From Halobacteriales archaeon SW_8_68_21 (lineage in GTDB: Archaea > Halobacteriota > Halobacteria > Halobacteriales > Haloferacaceae), in assembly GCA_003023405.1 (NCBI GenBank), contig PXST01000006.1:14351-53368 (forward strand): a DNA stretch of 39,018 nucleotides, read 5' to 3'. Within the stretch, counting starts at the first letter, position 1. Every line of letters starts with the position of its first letter. Made by a program: the position numbers and the translations under genes. Below the pieces are notes generated by a model. The model had not been told where the DNA came from, did not search any database, and was given only the letters and a program-made list of their open reading frames with translations. Of this stretch, positions 24,122 to 33,418 are shown in pieces.

Positions 24122-24979
24122 TCAGCCGTCATCGGTCGACCCCTCCCCGTTTTTCCACTCCCGCTGCGGGTCCTCGCCGGTGAACCACGTCGCGATCCCA
24201 CCGGGGTCGTCCTCACGGAACGCCCGTCGTCGGCCCCACTCGACGGTCGCCTTTGCGAGCGCGATCGGGACCAGATACGGCAAGAGGAGCGCCTCCACGC
24301 CGGCCACGGCCGCGACCGCGTCGAGGGCTCCGCTCCCGAGAGCCGCCTGTACCGCGACCAGCGCGAGGGTGACTCCGACGGCGGTCGTGGCCCCGATCAC
24401 GAAATAAAAGAAGACGACGCGCTGGGCGGCCTCAACGACCATGTACGGCGATTGGTCCTCGTAGGCCCGCTCGGCGAAGAACTCCCGGCGCACCTCGGCG
24501 ACCTACGCGCCGCAGGCCCCAACCGTCGCCAGCCCGACGGTCGGCGTGAGGTACGTGAGGGCGTCCCAGCCGACCGCCAACAACGGAAACCTCAGGAACG
24601 CGAAGGCACCGAGCGACCGCCGGACGACCCGGGCGTTCCGGCGGTAGATCGGCGGCAGCCACGAGACGAGACGGATCGGTTCCGGATCGCGTTCCCACAC
24701 CGTGGCGCGCTCGGCGTCCTCGTCGTAGCCGGTGATGTAGAACGAGCGTCCCTCCAGACGGATCGGTCGTTCGGCGAACCAGGCGGCGACGCCGTGCGCG
24801 AGGACCACCACGGCGACCTCGATCCAGTAGACAGCGAGCAGTTCGCCGACGCTCTAGTGGAACGCGACGACGCCGACGAGCGGCAGGAGGTTCGTCGCGA
24901 TCACGAGCGCGAGGGTGGACCAAATCCCGAGACGACAAAATCTCGCGTCGGACGCGGACCCGCCGCGCGTCGGGCCGGC
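24122..24979 (-). pseudogene. DUF6498-like membrane protein with two in-frame TAG codons and no start
   Basis: One frame reads coherently from just after the pentapeptide gene's stop to 24122, broken only by TAG at 24856-24854 and at 24505-24503. Pieces: STLALVIATNLLPLVGVVAF, [TAG], SVGELLAVYWIEVAVVVLAH then GVAAWFAERPIRLEG, [TAG], VAEVRREFFAERAYEDQSPY and a final two-helix region ending GEGSTDDG. The layout (multi-span, with E-L-L-x-x-Y-W-I-E) fits the DUF6498 family. In the first case TAG sits where a Trp (TGG) would be natural: F-H-[W]-S-V-G. There is no ATG or GTG before the first membrane segment. Confidence 0.7.
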
Positions 24980-26665
24980 TCAGCGCCCTACTGACTGCGT
25001 GATCGCGAAGACGAAAAGCGCCACGAAAAACGGGCCGATGAAAGCCTCGCTGGCGACGAGCACACCGAGCCCCGGCGTCGACACCTCGGGGATCCCCAAC
25101 ACGAGCGCGCTGAACGACTGGAAGCTGAACGCGAGCGCCGCGAGCGGTCCCTCGTAGGTCAGGTCCACGCCCGACAGCACGTACGCGAGCGTGTACGCGA
25201 ATATTACGCCGATGGAGGCGTACACGACCCGCCCCGGCCGTTCCCCGTACCCGCAGGTGTACCTGAGGACTTGGTTCGTGATCCACTTTCGCGCGTGGCG
25301 AAGCCGCGAGTCCGATGAAGCGGGCTCACCCGGACCGGTCGGGCCGAACGCCGATCGTCGGTGCGACCGGCCGCGGTTGAGCAGCTCCCGGAAGTGGAAC
25401 TCGCGGGCCGCGGTGTTCGCACCAACCTCGATCGCGCCGTTTTTCGCCCGCAGATAGGTGTTCTCGCGCTCGGACGGCGACATCTCGTCGCCGTGGAGCT
25501 GCCACGTAAGCCGGTCGAACAGCGACCGATACGCCCCGAAGTCGAACCCGTCGAAGACGGCGTTCTCGAAACAGAAGCTCTTGAGGGCGGGGTCGGCCGC
25601 GTCGACGCCGTCAAGCCGCACGTCGCCGAGCACGCACCCGCTGAAGTCGAACGCGTGCTGGTCGGTCATCTCAATCGTCCCCGAGACCGTGTCGACGTTC
25701 CGGAAGTCGACGGTGATCGAACCCTCGGCCCGGACCTCCATGTCGCGCAGCTCCACGTCTCCTCGGAGCTCCGCGTCGGCAACGAGAATCCGCGACTCCG
25801 GGCTTGCCTCGGCCAGCTGGAGGTCGCCGACGCAGCGCGTCGAGGACACCACGAGGCAGGTCTCGGGGATCACCCCCTCGTGGTACGGCAGTTCCGACTC
25901 CGTCAGCGACGGGTCGTCGACGAAGTTCGTCCCGACCGCTACCGGCGCGCCGAGATCGCAGGCGGTGAACTTCGCGTCGCCCCGAAACGTCGCCGAGGAG
26001 AACAGACCGCCGTGCTCGAACGCGGCGTCGTAGAAGTTCGCGACGGAGTCGAACCGCGCGTTCATGAAATCGGCCGCGTCCCGGAACTCGATGCCGACGC
26101 CGAAGAGTCCCCTCTCGAAGATGGCCCCTCTGAAACTGGCCTCGTCGCGAAACGTCGCGTCCTTCAGGTCGGCCCAGCGCTGGAACGCCGTCAGGTTGAA
26201 CGTGACGGGCCCGCGAAACGATGTCTCGGTGAAACTCGCGCTCGCGGCGAAGATCCCGTCCTCGAACACGGCCCGCGACTCGAAGACGGTCCCGTCGAAG
26301 CGGACGACGTTCTCAAACCGACAGTTGTAGCACTCGACCGGCCCGAGCATCCATGACTCGCGGAAGTCTATCGGGTGCGTGGTCTCGCCGTCGACCGTCA
26401 CGTATTCGAGGTCGAGCCCCGGCACAACCGCACCGAAGAACCGGTTCCGGTCGACGCTGTCTGACTCGACGCCCTCGACGACGGCTTCCCCGATCAGTTC
26501 GGCCGAGAGGTCGCGGTCCGGGAGCGCGCAGATTGGCTGGTGAAAGACGCAGTACTCCGTGTCCGCGTGCCGGTCGTGCGGACAGCGCCACGTGTCGCCG
26601 TCTACGTCGTCGAACCGCTCCTCCGCGACGTCGTGAGCGTAGGCGCACGGTTCCGGTTCGTCCAT
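24980..26665 (-). CDS. Pentapeptide-repeat protein with C-terminal two-helix pore-like domain
   Basis: 561 aa from ATG 26665. The N-terminal ~50 residues hold a Cys/His cluster (CAYAH, WRCPHDRHADTEYCVFHQ) that could bind zinc. Residues ~100-400 contain degenerate A(D/N/S)F-type pentapeptide repeats (for example AVFEDGIFAASASFTETSFR, DEASFRGAIFERGLF), which form a right-handed beta-helix. The C-terminus has two hydrophobic helices around a pore-loop-like segment (FSFQSFSALVLGIPEV), like Ion_trans_2 channels but without a T-x-G-Y-G filter. The stop is followed at once by the broken DUF6498 frame, suggesting a former two-gene unit. Function unknown; a membrane sensor or channel is possible. Confidence 0.8.
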   Translation of the reverse strand: MDEPEPCAYAHDVAEERFDDVDGDTWRCPHDRHADTEYCVFHQPICALPDRDLSAELIGEAVVEGVESDSVDRNRFFGAVVPGLDLEYVTVDGETTHPIDFRESWMLGPVECYNCRFENVVRFDGTVFESRAVFEDGIFAASASFTETSFRGPVTFNLTAFQRWADLKDATFRDEASFRGAIFERGLFGVGIEFRDAADFMNARFDSVANFYDAAFEHGGLFSSATFRGDAKFTACDLGAPVAVGTNFVDDPSLTESELPYHEGVIPETCLVVSSTRCVGDLQLAEASPESRILVADAELRGDVELRDMEVRAEGSITVDFRNVDTVSGTIEMTDQHAFDFSGCVLGDVRLDGVDAADPALKSFCFENAVFDGFDFGAYRSLFDRLTWQLHGDEMSPSERENTYLRAKNGAIEVGANTAAREFHFRELLNRGRSHRRSAFGPTGPGEPASSDSRLRHARKWITNQVLRYTCGYGERPGRVVYASIGVIFAYTLAYVLSGVDLTYEGPLAALAFSFQSFSALVLGIPEVSTPGLGVLVASEAFIGPFFVALFVFAITQSVGR

Positions 26666-26755
26666 GGCTGGCGCTCGGCCGGGCGGGTGGAAAGCCTTCG
26701 GGTCGCCCATCCCGCCGACCCGGTCGCTTTTGTCCGCCCGTCGGAACATTCGCGT

Positions 26756-27040
26756 ATGCCCGCCGACCTACAGGAGAAGACGGACCGTTACGAGCGGATG
26801 CTCGCCGACGCGCTGGCGGTCGCGGAGCCGCGGCCGCCGGCCAACACCCCGCTCGGCGAGGCCGCCGCGGACGTGACGGAGATGGCCGAATCGTACCTCG
26901 ACGACGGCCGTCACTTCCGCGAGGACGGCGACCCGGTGAACGCGCTCGCCTCCTACTCGTACGGCTACGGGTGGCTCGACGCCGGGGTCAGGCTCGGCCT
27001 GTTCGCGGTTCCGGAGGACACCGAGCTGTTCACGACTTGA
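26756..27040 (+). CDS. DUF357 family protein
   Basis: 94 aa, helical. PADLQEKTDRYERMLADALA, then AESYLDDGRHFREDGDPVNA and LASYSYGYGWLDAGVRLGLF, the strongly conserved core of archaeal DUF357, an uncharacterised helical-bundle family. ATG 26756 has a CTTTTG box about 28 bases upstream. It is divergent from the pentapeptide gene; the 90-base gap between them holds both promoters. Confidence 0.88.
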   Translation: MPADLQEKTDRYERMLADALAVAEPRPPANTPLGEAAADVTEMAESYLDDGRHFREDGDPVNALASYSYGYGWLDAGVRLGLFAVPEDTELFTT

Positions 27041-27090
27041 CTCGGGCGCGGCTGGTTCGCCGCCCGTTCCACGTCGCCGTGAGGGACGCG

Positions 27091-27096
27091 CTTATG
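27091..27096 (+). promoter_or_regulatory. TATA-like box of the M20 peptidase gene
   Basis: CTTATG centred 26-27 bases before ATG 27120. This favours 27120 over the in-frame ATG at 27111. Confidence 0.45.
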
Positions 27097-27119
27097 CGGC
27101 GACGGCCGCCATGGACGGC

Positions 27120-28238
27120 ATGGACGAACTCGCGGACCTGACCGAACGGCTCGTCTCGATCCCCTCACACGAGGACGAGACGGCCGCGGGCGACGCCATC
27201 GAGGAGTGGCTACGCGCGGAGACGGACGGGACCGTCGAGCGCGACGACGCGGGCAACGTGTTCGCGTTCGGGGGCGCGACGGACGACCCCGACGCGGAGT
27301 CGCTCGCCCTGATCGGCCACCACGACGTGGTCCCTCCGGCGGAAGGACAGACGACGGGTGACGGACTTGGCGGCGAGTACGTCGTCCAGCGGCGCGACGG
27401 ACGGATCTACGGCCGCGGCACCGCCGACATGAAGGGGTCGGTCGCGGCTGCGATGTGCGCGTTTCGGGACGCCGCGCCGCCCGCGGGCCGAGAGTTGGTC
27501 TTCGCCTCGTTCGTCGGCGAGGAGGTCGGCGGAGAGGGCGCGCGTCACGCGATCGACGCGGGCTTCACGCCCGACCGGGCGGTCGTCGCGGAGGGGTCGA
27601 CGAACTACTCGAAGCCGGGCGTGACCGACGTGGTCGTCGCCCACCGCGGGCGTCGGGGGTCGCGGCTCGTCGCAAGCGGCGAGGCCGCTCACGCCTCGGA
27701 GCCGGAGGCCGGCGAGAACGCGATCTACCGCGCCTGCGACGCCGTCGACGCGGTCCGCGGACTCGACGTGCCTCGGGCGACGGTCCTCGGAAACGAGGTG
27801 TCTGGATCGCTCGCGGTCACCATCGTCGAGGGGGGCGACACGTGGAACGTGATCCCGGAGCGCTGCGAGGCGACGGTCGACGAGCGCACGGTCCCCGACG
27901 ACCGCGCCGACCTGAGTGGCGTCGCGGACGCGACACCGGGCGTCGAACTCGTCGTCGACCAGGACCTCCCGCCGATGGCCTGCGGCGACCCGGCGTTCGC
28001 GGACGCCGCGATCGACGTCGCCCGAGCGGTCCACGACGACCTCGGCCTCGACGCCCCCGAACACGTCACCAAGCCGCACGCGACCGACGCGGGGTGGCTC
28101 GCCGAGGCCGGCACCGACTGTATCGTCTGCGGGGCCTCCGAGCCGGGGGAGGCACACACCGACACGGAGAGCGCGAGCCTGGAAGCCCTCGACCGCTGTT
28201 ACCGGATCTACGCGGGGATCACCGAGCGGACGCCGTAG
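27120..28238 (+). CDS. M20 family metallopeptidase (DapE/ArgE-like)
   Basis: Di-zinc deacylase or dipeptidase; 372 aa. Zinc ligands are visible in order: GHHDVVP (His), [10 protein letters not shown] (Asp), [12 protein letters not shown] (catalytic Glu then ligand Glu), [10 protein letters not shown], and near the C-terminus GEAHTDTES (His). The lid domain carries [12 protein letters not shown]. It resembles archaeal succinyl-diaminopimelate desuccinylase-like proteins, but no lysine or arginine biosynthesis genes are nearby, so the substrate is open. It precedes the ribosomal cluster, which has its own promoter. Confidence 0.88.
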
Positions 28239-28294
28239 CGCGACGAGATCCAGCGCCGGTTGCTTGGCCGGCGAGCGCCCCCGTATGGAAGGGG

Positions 28295-28301
28295 TTTTAT
28301 G
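28295..28301 (+). promoter_or_regulatory. TATA box of the rpl39e-rpl31e-tif6 operon
   Basis: TTTTATG, centred about 29 bases before the rpl39e ATG at 28327; the leader would be only a few bases. Confidence 0.6.
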
Positions 28302-28326
28302 CGACCCGCAGAAAGTGTACGCCACT

Positions 28327-28479
28327 ATGGGAGACAAGTCAAAGGCTCAAAAGAAGCGTCTGGCGAAGGCGGAACGCCAGAACACCCGCGTTCCCGCGTG
28401 GGTCATGATGAAGACGGACATGAACGTGACGCGAAACCCCAAGCGGCGCAACTGGCGTCGGAATGACTTGGACGAATAG
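28327..28479 (+). CDS. rpl39e: Large ribosomal subunit protein eL39
   Basis: 50 aa, basic. [20 protein letters not shown], then [20 protein letters not shown] and [10 protein letters not shown]. It is a full-length eL39, whose extended chain lines the peptide exit tunnel. First gene of a typical archaeal run; the next ATG follows its stop directly. Confidence 0.97.
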
Positions 28480-28758
28480 ATGTCCACGAACGACTTCGAG
28501 GAGCGCGTCGTCACTGTCCCGCTCCGCGACGCCAAGGACAAGCCCGTCCAGCAGCGCGCCGACTACGCGATGAAGATCACGCGCCGGCACCTCGCGAAGC
28601 ACTTCTCCGTTGACGAGGACGACGTGATCATCGACGGATCCGTCAACGAGGCCGTCTGGTCGAACGGGCGACAGAACCCGCCCAGCACGGTGCGGGTCCG
28701 CGCGGCTCGGTTCGTCGAGGACGGCGAGCCGGTCGTCGAGGCCGAGCACGCGGAGTAA
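28480..28758 (+). CDS. rpl31e: Large ribosomal subunit protein eL31
   Basis: 92 aa. [37 protein letters not shown], and the conserved DPSVNEAVW-type segment ([20 protein letters not shown]). The ATG at 28480 directly follows the eL39 stop codon, so translation is likely coupled. The acidic C-terminus (VVEAEHAE) is normal for halophiles. Confidence 0.97.
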   Translation: MSTNDFEERVVTVPLRDAKDKPVQQRADYAMKITRRHLAKHFSVDEDDVIIDGSVNEAVWSNGRQNPPSTVRVRAARFVEDGEPVVEAEHAE

Positions 28759-28759
28759 C

Positions 28760-29425
28760 GTGTTACGGGCGACCTTCACCGGCTCGTCGTACGTGGGCGT
28801 GTTCGCCCGCGCCGTCGACGACCTCCTGTTGATCCGGCCGGACGCCGACGAGGGGCTCGCCGAGGACCTCGGCGCGGAACTCGGCGCGGAGCCGCTGCTC
28901 ACGACGGTCGGTCGGTCCAACACGGTCGGCGCGCTCGCGACGGGCAACGAGAGCGGCGTCCTCGTCTCCGCTCGCGCGACTGAGCGCGAAAAGAACCGGA
29001 TCGCGGACGTTGCCGACGTCCCGGTGTACGAGCTACCGGGCGAGATCAACGCCGCCGGGAACGTCGTCCTCGCGAACGACTACGGCGCGTACGTCCACCC
29101 GGACCTCTCGCGCGAGTCGGTCCAGACAATCAAAGACGCCCTCGATGTCCCCGTCACCCGCGGCGACCTCGGTGGCGTCCGCACCGTCGGCACCGCGGCG
29201 GTCGCCAACAACGCGGGCGTGCTCTGTCACCCCCAGTCGGCCGAGGACGAACTCCAAGCGGTCGAGGACGCGCTCGACGTGCGCGCCGACCTCGGCACCG
29301 TCAACTACGGCGCGCCGCTCGTCGGCTCCGGTCTCGTCGCCACCGAAGGGGGATACGTCGTCGGCGAGGACACGACCGGGCCGGAGTTGGGCCGGATCGA
29401 AGAGACGCTCGGCTTCATCGACTGA
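28760..29425 (+). CDS. tif6: Translation initiation factor aIF6
   Basis: Anti-association factor that binds the 50S subunit and keeps it from joining 30S. 221 aa from GTG 28760, one base after the eL31 stop. Repeats of the five-bladed alpha-beta propeller are visible through [51 protein letters not shown] and [20 protein letters not shown]. The 231 bases after it, up to the eL20 gene, hold no recognised gene; an open frame ending at 29620 is probably chance. Confidence 0.96.
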   Translation: MLRATFTGSSYVGVFARAVDDLLLIRPDADEGLAEDLGAELGAEPLLTTVGRSNTVGALATGNESGVLVSARATEREKNRIADVADVPVYELPGEINAAGNVVLANDYGAYVHPDLSRESVQTIKDALDVPVTRGDLGGVRTVGTAAVANNAGVLCHPQSAEDELQAVEDALDVRADLGTVNYGAPLVGSGLVATEGGYVVGEDTTGPELGRIEETLGFID

Positions 29426-29615
29426 GACGTTCGCGTTCGAGTCCGTGGCCGTGAACACCGGTCTCGTGAGGCTCGGCGACATCAGCCCCACGGCTCGCTA
29501 CGACCCCTCCGCGATCCTCGTGTCGGGCGAGTACGACGTGACCGGCGCGGCGACGATTTTCGTCCGGAACCCCGCCGTTCTCAGTTCCGTTCGGGGCGAC
29601 GCCGCGCGTGTCGCC

Positions 29616-29621
29616 TTTTAG
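29616..29621 (+). promoter_or_regulatory. Possible TATA box of the rpl18a-pfdA-ftsY group
   Basis: TTTTAG centred about 38 bases before the ATG at 29657, giving a leader of about 11 bases. The 190 bases upstream of it hold nothing recognised. Confidence 0.4.
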
Positions 29622-29656
29622 GAAGATACTTCCCTGTGCCTGTCGGATCACAGAGT

Positions 29657-29833
29657 ATGAGTACGTACACGGTGAGTGGACGGTTCCAGAGCCGAGACGG
29701 CTTCCAGCCGTTCACGAAGGACGTCGAGGCGGAAAACGAGGATCTCGCCCGCGAGCGGATCTACACGAACGTCGGGAGCCAGCACAACCGGAAGCGCACC
29801 CAGATCGAGATCGAGGAGGTGTCCGCGGCATGA
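29657..29833 (+). CDS. rpl18a: Large ribosomal subunit protein eL20 (L18a/LX)
   Basis: 58 aa, the short archaeal LX form. MSTYTVSGRFQSRDGFQPFT, KDVEAENEDLARERIYTNVG, then SQHNRKRTQIEIEEVSAA. ATG 29657 is preferred over the in-frame GTG at 29636 because the family starts this way. Its TGA overlaps the prefoldin ATG (ATGA). Confidence 0.96.
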   Translation: MSTYTVSGRFQSRDGFQPFTKDVEAENEDLARERIYTNVGSQHNRKRTQIEIEEVSAA

Positions 29834-30291
29834 TGGGCGGCGGGCAACAGCAGCTTCAGCAGCTCTCCCAGGAGCTACAGGCGCTCGACGAGGAGATCGA
29901 GGCGCTCGAAGGCGAAATCGCCGACTACCGCGAGGAGCAGGCCGACATCGACGATGCGGTCGAGGCCATCGAGACGCTCGACACGGGCTCGACCGTTCAG
30001 GTCCCGCTCGGCGGCGGCGCGTACCTCCGCGCGGAAGTCCAGGACATCGACGAGGTCATCGTCTCGCTCGGCGGCAACTACTCTGCGGAACAGGAGCAGG
30101 ACGACGCCATCGACGTCCTCCGAAGTAAACAGGAGGCGCTCGACGAGCGCATCGAGGAGACGCAGGCCGAGGTCGACGAACTGGAGTCCGAGAGCGACGA
30201 GCTCGAACAGCAGGCCCAGCAGATGCAACAGCAGATGCAACAACAGCAGATGCAACAGATGGGGCAGGCGCAGGAAGAAGACGGAGAGTAA
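29830..30291 (+). CDS. pfdA: Prefoldin subunit alpha
   Basis: Jellyfish-shaped co-chaperone that hands unfolded proteins to the thermosome. 153 aa: N-terminal coiled coil (LQQLSQELQALDEEIEALEG), the beta hairpin core VQVPLGGGAYLRAEVQDIDE and VIVSLGGNYSAE, then a second coiled coil. The C-terminus ends in a Gln/Met tail (QQMQQQMQQQQMQQMGQAQE). ATG 29830 overlaps the eL20 stop by four bases; ATG 29833 is also possible. Confidence 0.95.
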   Translation: MMGGGQQQLQQLSQELQALDEEIEALEGEIADYREEQADIDDAVEAIETLDTGSTVQVPLGGGAYLRAEVQDIDEVIVSLGGNYSAEQEQDDAIDVLRSKQEALDERIEETQAEVDELESESDELEQQAQQMQQQMQQQQMQQMGQAQEEDGE

Positions 30292-30306
30292 CCGGGGACT
30301 CAGACC

Positions 30307-31419
30307 GTGTTCGACGGACTGAAAGACAAGCTCTCCGGCTTCCGAGAGGACGTCGAAGAGTCCACGGAGACCGAGGAAGCCCCTTCCGAGGCGGACGCGT
30401 CGACCGAGAGCGACGCGGCAGACGAGCGTGACGCCCCGAGTGCCGAGGCCACCGCGGCCGGCGCGACCGAGGCCGATACCGCCGACCGCACCGAGGCGAA
30501 GTCGGACGACGAGACGGGATCCGACGACGAGCCGAGTACCTTCCAGCGCGCGAAGGCGTTCGCCACCGGTCGGATCATCATCGAGGAGGAGGACTTAGAG
30601 GACCCGCTGTGGAACCTCGAGATGGCGCTGCTCGAAAGCGACGTGGAGATGAGCGTCGCAGAGCAGATCTTGGACTCCGTCCGCGAGAGCATGCTCGGCG
30701 AGTCGCGCAAGCAGGTCGACACGACCGGCGAACTCGTCGAGGCGGCGCTTCACGACGCCCTCGTCGACGTCATCGCCGTCGGGCAGTTCGACTTCGAGGA
30801 GCGGATCGCCGAGGCGGACAAGCCCGTCACCATCGTCTTCACCGGTGTCAACGGCGTCGGGAAGACGACGAGCATCGCGAAACTGTCAGAGTGGCTCGCC
30901 GATCGCGGGCACTCGTCGGTCCTCGCGAACGGCGACACGTACCGCGCGGGCGCGAACGAGCAGATCCGCGAACACGCCGACCGGCTCGGCCGCGACCTGA
31001 TAAGCCACGACCAGGGCGGCGACCCGGCGGCGGTCATCTACGACGGCGTCGAGTACGCGGAGGCGAACGACATCGACGTCGTCTTAGGCGACACGGCGGG
31101 CCGGCTCCACACGAGCGACGACCTGATGGCCCAGTTGGAGAAGATCGACCGCGTCGTCGACCCCGACATGACTCTCTTCGTCGACGAGGCGGTTGCGGGA
31201 CAGGACGCGGTCAACCGCGCGAAGGAGTTCGACGACGCGGCCGCCATCGACGGCGCGATCCTCACGAAGGCCGACGCCGACTCCTCCGGCGGCGCGGCCA
31301 TTTCGGTCGCGTACGTCACCGGAAAGCCGATCCTCTTTCTCGGCACCGGACAGGGGTACGACGACCTCGCGCTGTTCGACCCCGAGGACCTCGTCGAGAG
31401 CCTGCTCGACGAGGAGTGA
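30307..31419 (+). CDS. ftsY: Signal recognition particle receptor FtsY
   Basis: GTPase at the membrane that receives SRP-ribosome complexes. 370 aa from GTG 30307. N-terminal acidic A domain to ~residue 80, then the NG domain: G1 FTGVNGVGKTTSIAKL, DTYRAGANEQIREHADRLG, G3 DTAGRLHTSDDLM, G4 TKADADSSGGAAISVAYVTG, and closing GTGQGYDDLALFDPEDLVES. It lies 15 bases after prefoldin alpha, completing the usual haloarchaeal eL20-pfdA-ftsY order. Confidence 0.97.
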   Translation: MFDGLKDKLSGFREDVEESTETEEAPSEADASTESDAADERDAPSAEATAAGATEADTADRTEAKSDDETGSDDEPSTFQRAKAFATGRIIIEEEDLEDPLWNLEMALLESDVEMSVAEQILDSVRESMLGESRKQVDTTGELVEAALHDALVDVIAVGQFDFEERIAEADKPVTIVFTGVNGVGKTTSIAKLSEWLADRGHSSVLANGDTYRAGANEQIREHADRLGRDLISHDQGGDPAAVIYDGVEYAEANDIDVVLGDTAGRLHTSDDLMAQLEKIDRVVDPDMTLFVDEAVAGQDAVNRAKEFDDAAAIDGAILTKADADSSGGAAISVAYVTGKPILFLGTGQGYDDLALFDPEDLVESLLDEE

Positions 31420-31473
31420 CTCGCGGGGCGATACGCGGCGCGCGTTCCGAGTCCTCGCTGCGAACGCTTGTAG

Positions 31474-32342
31474 CTACGCCACCGCGATCCGGGAGCGGAA
31501 CTCCGCTCGCCCGCTCGCCGGGAGGCCCGTCGCTCGGAACAGCGCGCCAGCGCCGTCGCCCTCCCGGTCTCTGTCGCCGTCAGCGAGCGCGGTCGTGAGG
31601 TACAGCGCGTCACACGAGGGACCGGCGAACGTCACGGACGCGACCTTCCGCGCTGGGAGTTCGATCGCCGCGACCACCCTCCCGCTTGGATCGTACCGAA
31701 CGGCCCGGCCACCGTCCCAGCGGGCCGACCAGATGTGGTCCTCGGCGTCGACGGTCAGCCCGTCGGGGACGCCGTCTCCCGGTGGCGTCTCGACGAACGG
31801 GCGGGGTTCGATATCTCGCCGGTGCCGTAGTCGTAGTCGAACGCGTCGATCCGGCGCGCCTCCGACTCGGCGAGGTAGAACGCCGTCCAGTCGCCGGAAA
31901 AGTCCATTCCGTTCGGGATGTCCAGCCCCTCGACGACGACGCGCGCCGAGCCGTCCGTGTCGATCCGGTAGAGGTCGCCGAGCGCGTCCGCGGTCGGCAT
32001 CGCCCCGGCGAACACGCGGCCCTCCGGGTCCGCGATCACGTCGTTGAACCGGCCCGCCGCGTCGACCGTGAGGACGGTCTCTGCGTCTGACGCCCCTGGA
32101 ACGAGGCGTTCGACCGCCCCGTGGGTGAACAGGAGCAGCGCCCCGTCGGACTCGATCGTGAACCCGCCTATGGGGGCACCGTCCGTCTCGTACGCGACCG
32201 CGTTCTCGCCCGTCGCGGGGTCGTACCGGTACAGCGCGCCCGCCGGGACGTCGACCCAGTAGAGGCGTCGCTCCGCGGGGTGCCACAGCGGTCCCTCGCC
32301 GGTGTGCGCCAGCGCGTCAGCGACGCGTTCGGTTCGAGCCAT
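31474..32342 (-). pseudogene. SMP-30/gluconolactonase family protein, frameshifted
   Basis: Six-bladed propeller lactonase family. The first frame (ATG 32342) gives TGEGPLWHPAERRLYWVDVP with the metal-ligand Glu, FNDVIADPEGRVFAGAMP, and IPNGMDFSGDWTAFYLAES with the ligand Asn. It loses sense after DYDYGTGEIS. The rest continues in another frame: RPFVETPPGDGVPDGLTVDA (ligand Asp) through EDHIWSARWDGGRAVRYDPS to the TAG at 31474. The shift equals one lost base in the G/C run at about 31797-31812. If that is a sequencing slip, the gene is intact at about 289 aa. Confidence 0.85.
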
Positions 32343-32425
32343 GCGAGTTCATCGCGAACGTCGCCACTTGAGTGTGTCCGCCGACCCGGTGTGACGCGTC
32401 GCCTTCGGCGGTCCGTTCCGCCCCG

Positions 32426-33289
32426 TCAGTCGCCGCCGGGCTGTCCGGTCGGCTCCCCGCGTTCGCCATCGGTCCGGGTCGCCGTCGATCGCGACTCGGC
32501 GCGGTCGACGATCCGGACCGCGGCGGCCACCGACCCGACGCCGAGCGCGACGCCGACCGCGACATCGGTCAGCCAGTGAATTCCGAGGTACATCGTTGAG
32601 AACACCACGGCGACCGCGACCGCGGCGGCGGCGGGCGTCCACCGCGGATGGGTCCGCCGAGAGCGCCACGCGACGGCGAGGACGGCCACCGACAGCGAGG
32701 TGTGGAGCGACGGGAACACGTTCGTGTTCGACGCAACCGCCGCCGTGAGGGCTTGGGTCTGCGGGTAGGCGCGGTACATCAGCCCGGAAACCGTCTCTAG
32801 GTAGTTCCGCGGCCCGTACGAGACGAACAGCGTGTAACAGACGGTGCCGACCGCGTAGTTCACCATGTACGCGACGAGCAGTTCCTCCAGGTATCGTCGG
32901 CCGCCCCTCCCCGAGAGGAAGTACGTCACAGGGGCCGCGACGAGGAGGAACGCGAACCCGACCATGTAGCTCACGGTAAACAGTTCCAGCGTCGCGTCCG
33001 GCGTCAGGTCCTGAAGCGCGGCCACGAACCCGCCCTCCAGCGCGTACAGTTCGTCGGTGATATTCCAGTCGAGCGCGCGCGAGAGCCGGAGCCGATATCC
33101 CTGCGTGACCTGTTTGGTCGCGAGCAGCGCGAGCGCCGTTCCGAGGTACGGGGCGACCTCTCGGACGCGGTCGTCGACATCGGTCATCGCCCGGGTCATC
33201 TGCCGAGGCCCGACACAGAGGAGGGCCGTGACCACCGTCCCGGCGACGACGAGGAGGCCGGTGGCGGCGGTCACTTCGAGGAGCGCCAT
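32426..33289 (-). CDS. PAP2-superfamily membrane protein (inositol phosphotransferase/phosphatase-like)
   Basis: 287 aa, about six membrane helices. PAP2-type catalytic motifs lie late in the chain: NVFPSLHTSLSVAVLAVAW (S-x-H-T) and YLGIHWLTDVAVGVALG (H-x3-D). The motif order fits the PAP2_3 branch, which acts on phospholipid or phosphoinositide head groups. An upstream GPRNYLETVSGLMYRAYPQT segment also fits. The C-terminus is charged and cytoplasmic. A CATATG box lies about 28 bases before ATG 33289. Substrate unknown. Confidence 0.85.
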   Translation of the reverse strand: MALLEVTAATGLLVVAGTVVTALLCVGPRQMTRAMTDVDDRVREVAPYLGTALALLATKQVTQGYRLRLSRALDWNITDELYALEGGFVAALQDLTPDATLELFTVSYMVGFAFLLVAAPVTYFLSGRGGRRYLEELLVAYMVNYAVGTVCYTLFVSYGPRNYLETVSGLMYRAYPQTQALTAAVASNTNVFPSLHTSLSVAVLAVAWRSRRTHPRWTPAAAAVAVAVVFSTMYLGIHWLTDVAVGVALGVGSVAAAVRIVDRAESRSTATRTDGERGEPTGQPGGD

Positions 33290-33418
33290 CGTCGTTTCCG
33301 TACTTTCGTCCCGACATATGAGTGATATGGTGTCGCGGCGCGGGACCGCCGACCCCGACTCGGCGGCCCCGAGACCGACGGATACCCCAGCGACTCTCTC
33401 ACGCGATTCGGATCTCGC

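Noticed and set aside
29446..29620. Plus-strand open frame between tif6 and rpl18a
   Set aside because: No motif, no ribosome site or promoter at proper spacing, and the end overlaps the promoter of the next operon.
29881..30255. Minus-strand Leu/Val-rich frame resembling a membrane protein
   Set aside because: It is the antisense of the prefoldin coiled coil; Gln/Glu codons read backwards give Leu, so the hydrophobicity is an artefact.
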